The notes: generated by a model not told the origin, from the letters alone. Numbered from the stretch's first letter, positions 1-13,000 are shown. The stretch is DNA of 64,000 bases from Edolisoma coerulescens (GCA_013397115.1 VWZW01001381.1:124001-188000); one strand, 5' to 3'. Program-made: numbers and translations.

Positions 1-310
1 TTCTCAAGTAAATGATATGAAAAGTTTTGTTATTTTTCTTTTTTTTTTTTTACATATGCAAATGTAAAAGGGAACTGACAGTGAATTGGTGGTGGCGAGA
101 GGAAATGGGATGTTTTGTAACCCTAGCTGCAGTAAAAAAAAAAAAAAAGAAATAAAAATACATTAAAAATATTTAAAAAACACAAAAAGGAAAAAAAACA
201 CTTGAACTATTTTGGAAATATTGTGAATAATTTTTTGATATAAAAACTAATTTTTATGTAGCATGAAAACCACCAAAATAAAATGATCAAGAATAAAAGC
301 TGTGCAAAGG
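1..310 (+). other. AT-rich block resembling a 3'-UTR end
   Basis: The sequence is strongly AT-rich, with a 13-base T run (39-51), an ATGCAAAT octamer near 57-64 and an A run at about 134-148. Two AATAAA hexamers sit close together (277-282 and 292-297) and are followed by a GT-rich stretch (about 301-326). That is the normal order of polyadenylation signal and downstream element on the plus strand. No open frame runs into it, so if it is a 3' UTR the coding part lies to the left of the window. It could also be plain AT-rich intergenic DNA. The gene is not identifiable. Confidence 0.35.
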
Positions 311-3300
311 GTGTTTTTGTTTAGTTACTGAGGAAAAAGAAGGAAGAGAGAAGCAGTGGTGTATGAGAGAGGGATACTACAGTCTTGGCTTGTACAGTGA
401 GTTTCACAATACATAATGTTTTTCTTCAATACTGGTATTCAATCTTGGTAACTGGAATCTTGTGATTATGTGGAAAAAAAAAGGAAAAAACATAACTCAT
501 TTTATATGAAAAGATAATTTTTATCTCTGCTTGCTGGGAAGAAAACCTTGAAAATAAGAACAGAATGAATCCCAAGGACTCAAAAAACCAAAAGGCAAAT
601 TGAAAATGGCCATGAATTGCTTTTGAGTGTTGCATTCATCATGATTTTTTTCTTCTTGATTTATGATTGTTGAGTAGTTGAGGTATCAGTAGTGGGAGGC
701 AGGTATGAAGGAGGTAAGACATTAACGAAGGTCTGAAAAAATTCTGCTTTTTTTCTGTAGTGTGAAGCACAGGAGTTAAACTAGGGGCTCTTCACATTTC
801 CTTGTAAGAGAACAAGGTAGTGTCGTTTTGCAGGATATATTGGTAACATTCTTCATTCCTTAAAAAAAATTTACTCCTCCCCCAGGTTTATTAAAGGAAG
901 CAGACTGCCTCTCCCAATTCCAGACAAAACAGTATGTCATCTCAGCATTCCAGACCCTCTTAGAAATGATGTCTGTGATTCTCTGCTCCCCTGAAGGTGC
1001 AGAGGTGTCAGTGCTCTTTATCTCCTTTGGGGGCTCTGGCTCCAGGTGCTGGAGCAGTACATTACCTTTGAGGAGGTGCTAGCACTCACCCACCGTGGTG
1101 TGGATCGTGGTGGTTCCTCAGCACATGCTGTGGATCCTTCTTCCTCGGAAGACGGGAGATGCTGGTTTCTGGAATGGTCAAGGAAGGTTGGTAGGTTGCT
1201 CTGTTTATTGTGTCTTGAAGATATTCCAGGTGCCTGAGTGAATCAGATCTCCTGCCTATGAATTTCAGCTCCCCTCCCTCATGCTCCCATGTCCCACACA
1301 ATCATTAAAACGCTGCCCCACCAGCTAGGAGGGGACTTTCTCTGTTGCTCCTGTGCTTTTTGTCTGGGTGTCTTCTACACTGTAGGCTGGAAGGGAAGAG
1401 GCAAATAGAATACCATACAGTTAAAAATAAGCTATTAAATAAATTGTGTTCTCCACTGACTGAGAAGTCTGAAAATCTGTAAAGTCTCAATATCAGCCTA
1501 GGCAACACCTCTACCAGTGTGCAGAAAAAGAATCCTGGATAAAAATCTTGTCTTGTGCTCAAGTCAGTATAGACTTGGGTGAAGTAGACAAGGAGGACCT
1601 GGAGGCAATGGTGGTGTAGACCAGCTAGACTGGTGGGTTCTTGAATTTGGAGCCCTAGATACAGGTGTGAATGCCGATCCATGGGAACATTACCTCTTAG
1701 TGGAAAAAATAGAGGGAGAGTCCTGTTAGCATAAAAAAGACCAAATCGCGAAGCATCTTCTTGGCCTCTGTGGGTCTGAGTTAGCCTGTCTCTCTCTGTT
1801 GCCAATCCCTATGCCATGCACTATCTGTGATTGCTTTTTGAGTCCTACAGGGAAGAAGAGACTTCCTCTGCCTTATGAAGCTTTTCTCATTATTAGTTAC
1901 AAATCTAGGCTGTTCCTCCAGTGAGTATCTGGCTATTTACCATTCCTCCCACTTGTTCTGTTTGCTAGTCCCATCTTTTTTGCCCTTGTATGTTAAGAAA
2001 AAGGGGCCTCGCTCCTTTATGAGAGACTGCTTTGTATCCTTCAGTGATTTATGAGGGTAAAGAAGTCATTACACACAGCTAAGGGGTATTGTTTACCTTA
2101 CTTTTCTCCAGTACCTTAAAGATTCCAGTTGCTTCCTTACGAAGAATATGGTATCTTCCACCCACGACCATTGTGCACTAGCTCTGTGTTTGTTACTGAC
2201 GGACACATAAAGTGGAACAGAGTTAAAACAGAAGCTTGGCGAATGCTCTGAACATTCAGATTTCCGAGCATAATGTCTCAGACTCTGGAACCAGGGCTGT
2301 GGCAATGTGCTATGCTAGAAATTCAGCCAGGGGCCATTCTACTCCAGCCTCTGTGCTCACTCACTTTCCCTTGCCTGAAGTGAAGCAGCAGGCTCGCCTT
2401 CCCTTAGACCCACAGGGCCTACTGACAAAGTGGAACAGCTTTCATTTTACTCACCTTGTCCCTGCATCAAACTGCTCAGATATCAGGTCTTTCAGGTAGA
2501 CATTCAACCATGCCAGAGGGAGGACAGAACTCCTTCCAGTACATACGTACAGCAAAGACAGGAGTCTGGACGTTTTGAGCACATAAGCCTCGGATACTCT
2601 TGAAACATCTCTGTCTTTGTTAACAATGAACACTGCTGGGTTTGTTTGCCCTCATAGATGATTTGTGTGGCCACCAGGAAGCCGAGATTATGTCGGTGAA
2701 AAACGGCTATTCAATGTGTCCTTTTGACATTTGAACAAGGGACTAGGATTGCAGTTACAGAAAAAGCATCTGCAAAGGGGTATTTCCCATACCTGGGGAA
2801 GATTATCTGATGTTCTTTGCTTATTGAAGCAAACAATTTCAGGGCTTCTCTTAGGCCTTTCACATGTAAGGACTTTTCCCATGTAATGAAGGCACTTCCA
2901 CAGGCTCTGGTCCTTTCCTGCACACAGATACTCATTTTTCAGCTGTGGAAACTGAACCTTACTGTGCTAAGATACAGGTTAAAACATCCTATTTGGAATG
3001 AACTAGCCACTTCTTCTATCTTTGCAGCTTCACATTGCTTAGGAACTAACTGTTCAGATGTTCTTCCTCCTCAAGCCACTTCAGAGTTCTCTCTGTGCTG
3101 CAGTGGCAACCGAGTTTGCTGTCCTTGCTGGCCTTCCACATTTTACATGCAGGGAGTAAGGGCTTCTTGGCCACTTTCTTATCTGAGGCATTAGATTAAA
3201 ACTGGAGAAGCATGATGCTTTGGACCTGTCTCTGTGGCTCTTTGATTAGTTACCCTTGCTGAGGAGGCAAGACACTGAGGCCTGCCAGCTGCAAGGTTAA

Positions 3301-4497
3301 GCTCTGGGTAAGCACTTGCCCTTCAGCAGCGGACGCGCACTGGAATGCTAAGTGACTTGCACCGTGTGCTCGCCACGCCTTCAAGGCTGGCGTGTAGACT
3401 CGCATCGAAGCAGAAAAGAAGGAATTGGTTTCTTCCTTCTCTATTTCCCCAGCTCCCAAGGGAAAATTTCCTGGAAAGGAGAAAGGGAAGGTTCTTCCCT
3501 CACTTGGAAACTCTGACTGTTGTCTCTCCATGTGGAGTATTGTTTTGCAATGGTAGAATAAGGCAGATCTTTGACTGATGCTCAAACAGAGGCTCTGGGC
3601 ATGTTTCTACGTTGGTTTTTTGTGGGAATTGAATAGTTTCTGCCACAGAGGGCAGGGCCTTTCTCTGCCACCTTGGTCTCAAGGGATGAGCCCTGAGTCC
3701 AGTCTCAATCACTTAGCACTTGCTTGGCTCTGTTCAAGTCACCCTACTACACATCCTGGACCTAGAGCACCCCAGGCACCACCAGATGTGTGTTGGGAAG
3801 AAATAAACAGTTAATGCTTTTGCCACGTTTGCATCATATAGGGAAGGATTTTAGAAGCTCCAAGAAATTTATTACATCAAAGCCCATCTCATCGAAAGCC
3901 AATAGTGCTTAGATGCTCAGATGCCTTTAGAAATTGCCATTACAGAAACTAGAAATATTTATTCTTTTTAAAAATCTCTTTATGAAGGGGCTGGAGTATT
4001 TAATACTGAGGTAAACTAATTGAGTTCTCTTGAGCCTAAAATATTGTGATATTAATCTCAGCTACCACCTAATCCTGGAGGATGCCCTGGGTTGAGCTGA
4101 GGATGTGAAGATCCCTTGAGAAGGTGCAAAAGTTCCCTCCTCAGTAGCACCTGTCACTGAGGGGGAAGTAGGTAGCATGCTGGGCAGGATTTAATCAGAA
4201 AGGTATGCTTGGGGATGCACATTGAATGCAAGCAGTGACTGGTGGCTTCTGGGGTAATTCTGTGTTGATCAAAATGACTCCACCTCTCCTAACAACATTC
4301 TTGCTGTGGAGTTGGACAGTACCGGTACCAGTCATTAATTTGGGAAGCAGCAAGTGAAGTGAAATGTTGTGCCAGCAGGGTGAAACCCTGACATAAAATT
4401 GATCAAAACCATTTTAGGTCCTGTTTTCAGACAAGACTTGTCCATTTGATGCTTCACTCTGCCACAGTCCTTACTTCAAAGAGTTTGCGATTTTGAT
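311..4497. other. Non-coding stretch, no gene recognised
   Basis: This is mixed-composition single-copy-looking DNA. The longest open frame is a 166-codon minus-strand frame at 1305-1805. Its translation has no recognisable domain and no splice or polyadenylation context, so I treat it as chance. No interspersed repeat, RNA gene or CpG cluster was recognised. The part from 3840 to 4500 becomes more AT-rich towards the island that follows. Confidence 0.5.
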
Positions 4498-4640
4498 GCT
4501 AAACTGAAATACGTTAATATTAGCATTTACATTAACAAGTAAATTGACAGATGCCATAGTTTACATATATTATGCAAATATCCTGAAATCTTGCATGCAT
4601 TTGCATCTAATTTTCTTGAGGTTAAATGAGACATACATTT
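4498..4640. promoter_or_regulatory. Candidate conserved non-coding element A (octamer-rich)
   Basis: This AT-rich island holds two perfect POU octamers in opposite orientations, ATGCAAAT at 4572-4579 and ATTTGCAT at 4599-4606, only 19 bases apart. Several TTAAT/TAAT-type homeodomain cores lie at 4514-4536. The 9-mer GCATTTACA at 4523-4531 recurs in the next island at 6431-6439. Dense octamer and homeodomain words in a non-repeat AT-rich patch are typical of vertebrate developmental enhancers. That function is inference; conservation cannot be seen from one sequence. Confidence 0.35.
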
Positions 4641-6230
4641 TATAGGGGAAATAACTGAGGCATCCAGACATGTGATAACTAGGTGACTTGGTATGACTTG
4701 TATGAACAGGGGTAAAGACCAGGAGCAGAGGAAAAGGACATCTGGCATTTTCATTTGCAAAAGTATTATGTTCATGGTTGCTGTTTGGAGAAAGCAGTGT
4801 AGGAACTTCCTAGTCGGAAGTAGTGCAGGAAGTTGTGCTGGGAGACTTGATTTGGGATGTTGACAGACCTCAACCTGGAGGGCCAGTCAGGTTTTTTTTT
4901 GTTTCTTTTCAAGATTTGAAAGAGAAACGCTTGTCTCTTTGCAGCACTGTGCACATACCCCCCAACTGAGTTCCCTCATGTTCTAAAGGGATTAGGTTTT
5001 CCTACACAGGCAGGGGAGCAGTGAGGAGGTGAATCTGTGATTCACCCAGGAGCGGGCCATAAGACCCCAGAGTTGCCTGTCACCACTTAAGTACCTGGAA
5101 GGATGTTTTCTTCTTACACCTCTGGAAATCATAAAGGGATGACAGCATGCTCAGGGCAATCAACTTTGGCTTCAGGTGAGTTTGGTGAGAAATCTTGCTA
5201 TTCTGGCAGTTCTCATTTTTGAAGTTTTCCAGCTTCATTTCACTTCTTCAGTTGGGCAAAGCCTTGAGGATGCTGTAACTTATCCCAGCCTTGGACAAAG
5301 AGAACCTGAACCACAAATTGTGATTTCTCTATGCATTTTTAATTAGCTCTGCTTTTACAAGTAGCATGGCAAAGTGCATGTATGGACCTAATCCAGAGAA
5401 GTGCTGGGCTGTACATGCTCTCTGAGGATGTGTGCAGTACACGGGGCTCAGTCTCTGCTGCCAGCTTGACCTAATTTCTCTCAGCTGAAGCTCTACTAGG
5501 ATTCAAAATACAACTCATTTCCCTTCTTTGGAAACTTGCACATCAAGGTCTTATTGTACTCCTCACAAGTAGTCTTGAGCATTCCTTTGCTGCTTTTGTC
5601 AGGCTGCTACAAACTTTCAGCATTTACAGGCAGACTGTCAAAATATTGTATAGAAAATAATTCCCTTTTTTTGGTTCCACCAGTGTGCAGTAACACCTCA
5701 GACTGTCACATCAGAGAGGCTTCATCAAGAAACTCTTTGTATCGTGCGAAGTGCTCATTCAGCTTGGCAACTCTTGATGAATTTCATCCAAGGCATCCTG
5801 GTCTGTTTGAATAATGACTGAACTTTCTGGCCAACTTCTTCTCAGGCATTGCTTTCAAACCTCGAACAATGCTTTGAAGTGCAAACAAACATGCAACTGG
5901 ACAGAGGTTGACCCAGCTTCCTTTTGTTTTCAAAAGTCTAGAATGATAAAGCTAGCTTTCCTAGGGTTACAGTTCAGCTTAGTTCAATTTCCAGCCTAAT
6001 TAATTGCTCCAAAATTTTAGGTCTGTCTTGCCAGAGCCCTTTTAAATTATGCATACTCCTACTTACACAGTCACTGCCACTCTTCAAATATTCAAGGGTT
6101 CCTTACATTTAATTTTGGATGGTTTACTCTCTCCAGGGAGGAGGCAGTGTTTTAAAAAGAAGTTGCTGACGGATAAAGTAGAGCTTACATGACTTGCAGC
6201 AAACAGCAATTTGAGTTCTCAAGAACATGC
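4641..6230. other. Non-coding stretch, no gene recognised
   Basis: No repeat, gene or RNA was recognised. Open frames are short (92 codons or fewer) and show no domain. A pyrimidine-rich patch near 4890-4910 is the only compositional feature. Confidence 0.5.
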
Positions 6231-6500
6231 GTTTCTTGGACATGTAAATTTTACTCGTTTGCATTTAAAGGACACATGTGACATACAACACTGCTTTTTC
6301 ATCCAGTAACATTATCGTCTAGTGACATTAACTTAACGGTTAATGTCAAGTTTTTATTAACATTTACAAGCACATTGGGAGATTAATTTGTTTACTTGCA
6401 TTATGCAAAACTGATTTAAGATCGTGGTTTGCATTTACACACATTTACATAGTGTTTCCCGATGAATACATTATAATACACACAAATCATGTGGAAATTG
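6231..6500. promoter_or_regulatory. Candidate conserved non-coding element B
   Basis: This AT-rich island contains repeated octamer-like words (TTTGCAT near 6259 and 6429, ATGCAAAA at 6403-6410), several ATTTACA words and a 10-bp inverted repeat (6323-6348). It shares the 9-mer GCATTTACA with island A 1.9 kb upstream. The two may be parts of one enhancer cluster or simply similar AT-rich DNA. No coding potential is seen. Confidence 0.35.
6323..6348. repeat. Perfect 10-bp inverted repeat, 6-base spacer
   Basis: The arm TGACATTAAC (6323-6332) is followed by spacer TTAACG and the exact reverse complement GTTAATGTCA (6339-6348). Each arm contains a GTTAAT/ATTAAC core, the type of half-site bound by HNF1-class and other homeodomain proteins. 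It could be a dimer binding site or a small hairpin. Binding is inference. Confidence 0.75.
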
Positions 6501-7300
6501 CAGGCTCACATCTGCAACATAAACTTCATTTTCTATGGTGTAAAATTTGACTTATCTGGCAGAAATTTTCCAGCAGGTTGCAGTTGAAGTCAGGATATTA
6601 TAAGGAGGGAAGGAAGAACGGAGATCAGAGGTGGATTTTCTGTGAAGTTTTTCCGTAGCACCTGTTACTTACCAATACCCTGCAGTCATGAAACAGAAGG
6701 AGAGGGTGCCAAGGTTAGCTGGTGGAAGGATGAGTTTCATGTAATGGAACCCCTGGGCCTGGAGTCAGGCCCTGTGAACACACAGTTTAGTTGTGCGCTC
6801 AGTGATGTTAGACTGGGAGTGAAATGGGTGAGAAGCAAAAGGAGGCAGTGGTGGGGAAAGGCTGTCAGTCATTGCTGTCAGTCATGGATCTGTGTGAAGG
6901 GGCTCAGCTGGGTGCAGCGGAGACCCTTGAGGCACTCCACTCTGCTCCTTGTAATACCTTTGGCTGGAGATGTCCAGGGCTGGCTGGCTGGCGTGGGAAG
7001 ACCAGTGGAGGGTGTGGGGAGAAGGGCAGCGATGAACACTGAGCACCTGGTGTGGGGCTGAGACAGGATCCAAAAAGGCAGCACCCTTGCACCGAACGTG
7101 GGGGCAAGGGGACACTGGGGACACGTCCCCAGTGTAGCGTCTTCCTAAGGGAAAGTGCAGTCGAACTCAGGCTTGCCTCACCTCTCCGAGGCCCTAATCC
7201 TACTCTCTTTTCTCCACCAGTCACAACCTCATCCTCCTCTTTCCTACACCCTCACCCTCCTCCGGTTCTTCTTTCTGTAAATAACTCTTTCTGATTTTGG
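6501..7300. other. Non-coding stretch with open frames judged spurious
   Basis: Several frames stay open in overlapping registers at 6642-7224, on both strands. This is a GC-moderate stretch with few stop-codon words, not a gene: the translations share no domain and no single frame is favoured. A 13-bp tandem duplication lies at 6861-6886. Confidence 0.5.
6861..6886. repeat. 13-bp tandem duplication (2 copies)
   Basis: The unit GCTGTCAGTCATT at 6861-6873 is repeated at 6874-6886 with one mismatch in the last base. This looks like a local slippage duplication with no further units. Confidence 0.8.
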
Positions 7301-7749
7301 ACAAGCAGGGATCAACAGATTCTGGAGGGGGGTGGGGAAGACACGGTTTTGTTTTTTTTTTTTTCCTTTCTCTCTTGAATTTTGGTGTTTGAACTTGAGA
7401 AAATAATATCTATAAATATAAAAATATATGTATTTAAGCAAATGGATTTCCTGGAGAACTATAAAAGGAGCTAATTTTTTCCCCTTTTGATTTTTCTTGT
7501 TTCTCATTGGGGTTTGTTTTTTGGGGAATAGGGTTTTTGTGAACTGTTGAGATTTCCAGTTCAGCATTGTTTAAAGGATGTGGAGAAAAAAAAAAGAAGA
7601 AAAATCAACAAAAACATGAAAACGTTTGTGATGTACAAAACCTGTAAATAGTCAAAGATACTTTCTCTTTTCTAACAACAAATTATTTCTGTCACTTTAT
7701 ATTCGAAAATAAAGAAATGTACCACAGAATATCAGGGTTAAAAAAAAAA
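7301..7749 (+). other. AT-rich block resembling a 3'-UTR end with poly(A) signal
   Basis: The composition changes sharply from GC-moderate to T-rich and A-rich sequence at about 7340. An AATAAA hexamer at 7708-7713 lies 27 bases before a genomic A run (7740-7749). TATA- and ATTTA-type words are frequent (7395-7440), as in unstable-message 3' UTRs. No coding frame leads into it. It could be the distal 3' end of a transcript starting outside the window, a lncRNA end, or the 3' end of an old retrocopy whose A run is the poly(A) remnant. I cannot choose between these. Confidence 0.35.
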
Positions 7750-9215
7750 TATTGGAACCCATAATCAGAATATTTTCTTTGTTGTCTTCATTCATTTTAT
7801 TCTTAACTTGGAGAACGCCTGGGAATTTTACTGTATGAGTGATGTTTTAAAAGCCTGAAATGGGGATGAGTTGAAATTAGGATTACGATGTTATTTGAGA
7901 CGGGCTCTTGCTCTGGTGTTCACTATTAGCTGTGGGCTGAGGCTACTGTCTTGGGGTTACATGATGAGAGTGAGTGGATGAAGGAGCCTGATCATATTCG
8001 TGGAACACAAACAATATTGAGGCAGAGACAGGAATGGGAGACTGTCTCAAGGGGCTGAATCTCCCTTTATACTGCCTGAAAGTGTTTCTGGGGGTTGCAT
8101 GATGAAAGCCACCACGAAGTTGCTGATATCACTGCTAACCAACCTGTAAGACTTCGGAGCTATGTTGAGCCCCTCCTGTCAGCCAGCAAGTGACAAGGCT
8201 TTGGCACATTGTCTACATAAAACAAAGCCCAGGTTGGGACTATAGAGAAGTGGCAAAGACAGGGGTGGAAAAGATGGCAGGGAAGTCGTCAGTGATGTCA
8301 CCTTACCTCGGCACCAGCCGTTAATCACAACCCCCAAGACTACAAGAAAGTTGAGGGAAGGAGTTGATCTTTGCAGAGGTTACCCTGGTCCAAACAATGG
8401 AAAAGGCTCAAGAGGTTATTTATAACGAAGTGCTAAGAAGTGGCAGGTTTTGGAAATACAGAGCCGTGCATCACCTTTAATGGGGAGAGGGCAGTCAGTT
8501 ATTTTTAGGGAAGCTAAAAATAAAGAAAATGGACTAGCTGAGCTAGTCAGAGGATGCTAGACTACCTGTGGGGTGCAATTAAAAGTGTGGAACATGGCAG
8601 AAACACTCAGATGCACCAAGGCAGATTCAGAACAGGAAAAGCAGTGTTCAGCCGAGAAGCTCATAACAGCTGGCACAAAATAAATGTTAGTAAATGAAGA
8701 TAATTCATGAGGTGAGCAAAACTGTGAACCAGAGAATGAAAATCTCCAGCAGTAAACATAAAGGTAAATAGGATTATATATACACAAGCCCATGCTTATT
8801 GGAAATCCTGAAAATACATGTTAAGTACTAATGATGAGAGATAAGTCAATAATAGCACAGGAGAGGCTGAGAGGCTCAATACTCAGTTTTTATATGGAGA
8901 AACAAATGGGTAATGTCTGCGCTGCTGTTCATCACCAAAGGAAGTGGGACATTATCTGAGACCCAAAGAGGGGTGCAGCTCCAGGCCCCCACTGTCACAG
9001 CTGCACCCCTCGATATACCTGCTCCGCTCCCTTATCAGCTGTAAGTCACTGGGCTTGCTGCAGTGAAATGACTCAGCTGCTGCTTGTGTGGATAGCCTTG
9101 TGACAGTGGTTCTTCCCAGTCTCGAATTCCCCCGTGCACTTGTGACCTTAATGATACCAGAAGGCAAAAAAAAGGGTGAATATTGGGGTTCTGGTTTTCA
9201 GTCTCAAATCATGTG
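7750..9215. other. Non-coding stretch, no gene recognised
   Basis: Single-copy-looking DNA with no recognisable repeat or RNA. Open frames are below 80 codons. Nothing supports a gene. Confidence 0.5.
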
Positions 9216-10045
9216 CTAATATAAGGTGCTCACCCTTATATTTCTGAGTTCAAACAATGTCATTTTGATGGGTAATAATTACTTTTTTGACAGTGGCTTA
9301 ATGCAAAAATGAAATGTGATTTTTTGGGCCAATTATGCCAGCACCTGATATTTTTCATTAAGAAAACAAAATTCTGTTTTCCAGGTCTGGAACAGAGCTG
9401 CATTAATTCCCACTCAAATGCAGGATACTGTCATCAAAACTGGATAACTTCCAACACTTAGCTGAAATATCGTACAGTTTATTCAAACTTTAGCTCTTGG
9501 TCCAGGTTCCTGTGCCAGAGGAAGGCAGGCATTTCACTAGATTTCACTTGCTAGCCAAAACTAAGTCTTGGCTGGAGGTGCAGGGGAAACGAATGGTTTG
9601 AAAGTTTCACTGTTCTGAGCTTTTATCTTTTCAAAACAGAAAGATTTTATACCTTTTCAATACTGCTCTTAGCATTTATTCCTTTTCTCATTACTGAAAT
9701 TTTTAATTGACAGGTTCTATTTTGAAAAAAAAAATTAATGCCAATTTAATTTCAGGTTTGAAAATAGTCACCTTTTGGCCAAGCTGCACACTTGAAAACT
9801 CCTAATAGACTACAAATAATCCAAACAGAAAAATAAGTGGAGTATGTGAGAGAAAAGTAAAGATAATCATCAAAAGGGATTGAAGAAGTATTCGAACAGT
9901 AGAAAAGTATTTCTCAGGGGGTTTTTACTTCTGTAAATTTCACTGAAATAAAATCCAACCACAACTTTTCAAATGGCTCAACTGACAGTGCTTTAGCTGA
10001 AGCGAATCATTTTTAAGAGGTCTGGAGATGCTATCAGTGAATGGG
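9216..10045. promoter_or_regulatory. Candidate conserved non-coding cluster C
   Basis: This is a long AT-rich island with homeodomain-type words spread over three sub-blocks (about 9265-9440, 9655-9775 and 9945-10040). They include the palindrome GTAATAATTAC (9272-9282), GCATTAATTC near 9400 and TTTTAATTGACAGG near 9700. There is no repeat signature and no open frame. The texture (AT-rich, no simple-repeat decay, many TAAT/ATTA cores) is what deeply conserved enhancers usually look like. Conservation itself is not shown here. Confidence 0.35.
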
Positions 10046-13000
10046 ATAGCAACCAAAAAATCAGATTCCCTCTCTGAATCTCCCAGATGCACAACAATGT
10101 GCTGGAATTGGGAAGAGATTGATTAACTTTCCTTCATAGGTTTTCCTCTTACTTCCACTTCCGGTGAATCCAGTGACCTGGGACTAGGTAGGAAGAAGTG
10201 GGTAAAAATGCATGGGAAAATAATCACATTATGACGGGCCTTATGATACTCAAGTTTGACAAGTAGAGGTTTATTCTGATGTTCCCAGCACTTACTGACG
10301 CCTTTGGTTCTTTGAAGAGCCAAGGTTTACAGAAAAGCTTTAAAACACAGCACAGGAAGACAGTGATAGAAAAGAGCTATTCACTGCTCCATCCAGGCTC
10401 TCCTACCCTCGCCACCTAGGTGGGGATGCATCTCCCTAACAGGGACACCCGAACCAGTGTCTGACAGGGGATATCTCCAAGCCTCTTTCCCCCAGGCAGT
10501 AGGCATTTCTCAAACATAAGCTATGCTGGCCCAAGGCCTGTGCAGAAGGCACAACTGCCCTTGGATGAGCATTTCTTTGATAATTGTTCAGATGATTGGC
10601 ACTGGAGAGTGTGTGTGTGTGTGTGCATGTGTGTGTGTATAGGGGCTCACCTAAGCTTTAGGTGTTCAAACCTCAGCTATATGCTTAGGTTTTCGCTGGC
10701 ATCTAGACTCCGTCCAGTAAATGGACTATAGAAAAGTATTTACATTCTCTCCAAAGAGAGATCTCTTTTGGCTCAGAGAAATCTCCCACCAAACTCATTG
10801 TCTGGGAAATATCTGCTGGGAGTTCAGACCCATGGAAATCTTCAGTAGAAGACAACTAAGGACAGGTTAACCAAAGCCCACTCCTTGTGTTTAACTGAAG
10901 ATGGCAGATATGACTGGGGGGTAAATGCCTCCCTTACAGGTGAGTTGCACTGAGTGACAGGCCCTGAGGACAGAGGTGGGATTGGAATTCCCTCCTGGCC
11001 AAGTTCTTTGCTGCAGGGTAGCTGAAAATGTCAGGCACAGAGGAGGGGAGGGCTGAGTGATGTAAAATGGGAGCACAATGAACTGTAATGAACTCTATTG
11101 TCTGAGGCATCTCTTGGCAGCCTGTACTCAGTGGCAGATCAATAAGCAGCAAAAAGAGTCAGAAAATAATGTATGTCTTTGGGGAAAAATGTAGCTGAAA
11201 TCAAAGGTACTGATGATTGCAATGGCTGACATTGTCTTCAGTACAGCAAGGGTCCCCCCACATCTGTCCCAGAACATGACCACTCTGCCATCCTCCAGGA
11301 CATAATCCCTGACACTCTCCACGGCACTGGCTGTGCAGCTGTAGTTGAGAAGGACCTTTGCTCTTGCACTTGCCTTGGGGACCAACTCTCCTCTGCTGGG
11401 TGCACCGCATCTTGTGGGCATCCCTCAGAAAATGCTGGCAAATGGACGCAACTGATCAGGAGCGGGCAGGTTTCCCAACACCTTTTGTGTTGTGTGCACT
11501 GCCTTCCATCTTCCTATTTGTGTCTTTTCAACATTAATCCCAAGGTATGCAGAAATATGGTTGCCCCAGTAAAGGTCCTGTGCCAGCTGCCACATTCTCC
11601 TGTGCAGGGTGAGAGGGGTGAAATCACTCCATCATGTGCCAGCAGCCAAACTATTTGGAGCAAAGAGGGCCCCTTTCTGTACCAGAAGAATGAGCAAAAA
11701 TTTAGCAAGCAATTAAAATATATTAGTGTTCTCCCCAACCTCTACTATCCTGGGCTGCCCTCTTCCTTGACTGGCCTGAGGGATGTGAACCCTTCAGTCT
11801 TCATTATTCTCAAATTAGGAAGGCTTATTAGAGGACCCTAAAGCAAAAGTCATCACCGCAGTGCCTTGCATAGGGTAAAGCCTCATTGGGAGAGGCAAAC
11901 CAGGATCCTGCAGGAAGATCGATTGGTGTAAGAAGTACTCACAGCTTTCAGTCAGGAGTGAAAAAGAAGAATGAGGTTGTCAGTCAGCTGCAATGTTGTG
12001 TTTCCCCTCTTGTCCCCCCATTTTCTGCCACATGAGTTGTAAACAAAGCACTGTACAAATAGAGATCTTACAGGTTCCTGAGAATTGCTCCATGGTGTCA
12101 CCTGCACAGGGGTGTTTTCTGTATCTAAATCCTGGTGAGCCCTCTTCTCAGCTGGTGTAACATTAGCACAAATGGCTACAAGAGCATGAAGGACAGGGGT
12201 GCCTTGTACTTGAATGCTGTGTTCAGTCAGAGATTGGATCCTGACTGATTTAGCAGGGCCCTAGAAAAATTGCCTTCAAAAGCATGATGTCCCATGACAA
12301 TAGGAGCAGCGTGACCCGGAGGGGGCTGTGCTGGCTTGTTCCTGCTCTCAGAGGAAAGTTGTGCTCAGCTTTGTGTCTTGTGACTCAATTTGCTACAAGC
12401 ATGTTCAAACATGATAACGTTGTGCAGTATAGAAAAGGACAGTGTCCTGGCCAAGTTCCAGCTTGTATAATTAATTTCTCCTTATCTAAAAATTCTACCT
12501 GTATTTTTGAATGAGTGAGGATGTATTTTTTAATCTTTTCCCAACTACAGCTTCAAACCACCAACTTTTTTTTTTCTCCTGTGACTTCTTGAATATTTTG
12601 TGTCTCCTTTATATACATGTATGCATGCATATTTATATCCCTTTTTTATCTTTTGTGTTGTTCCACCAACAAAAGCTGTAATTCATTTTGCTTAAATTAT
12701 TGTGTGACCGTGTGATGTGCTATATGGGGCTATATGCAATAATATCCTGCCAAGAAAACAAAAAAAAAGAAAGATTGAGCACCCATATATTGAAAACGCC
12801 CTGCACTATCCAAATCTCCCACAGACTGACTGCTTATTACTGCATAGTGTTCCTTGCACCAGCTATCTGAATGCTGCCCTTTGTTCAGTAATCAGACATA
12901 TACTCAGCACTGCATATGCATTTGGATGTGCCTCAGCTCAGGAGATGCAATCAGAAAAAGATTACTCTGTGAGATGATACCTATTCTTTGCAGAAATATT

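Noticed and set aside
1305..1805. 166-codon minus-strand open frame
   Set aside because: No domain, no splice or poly(A) context, and Phe/Leu/Ser-rich composition typical of stop-poor chance frames.
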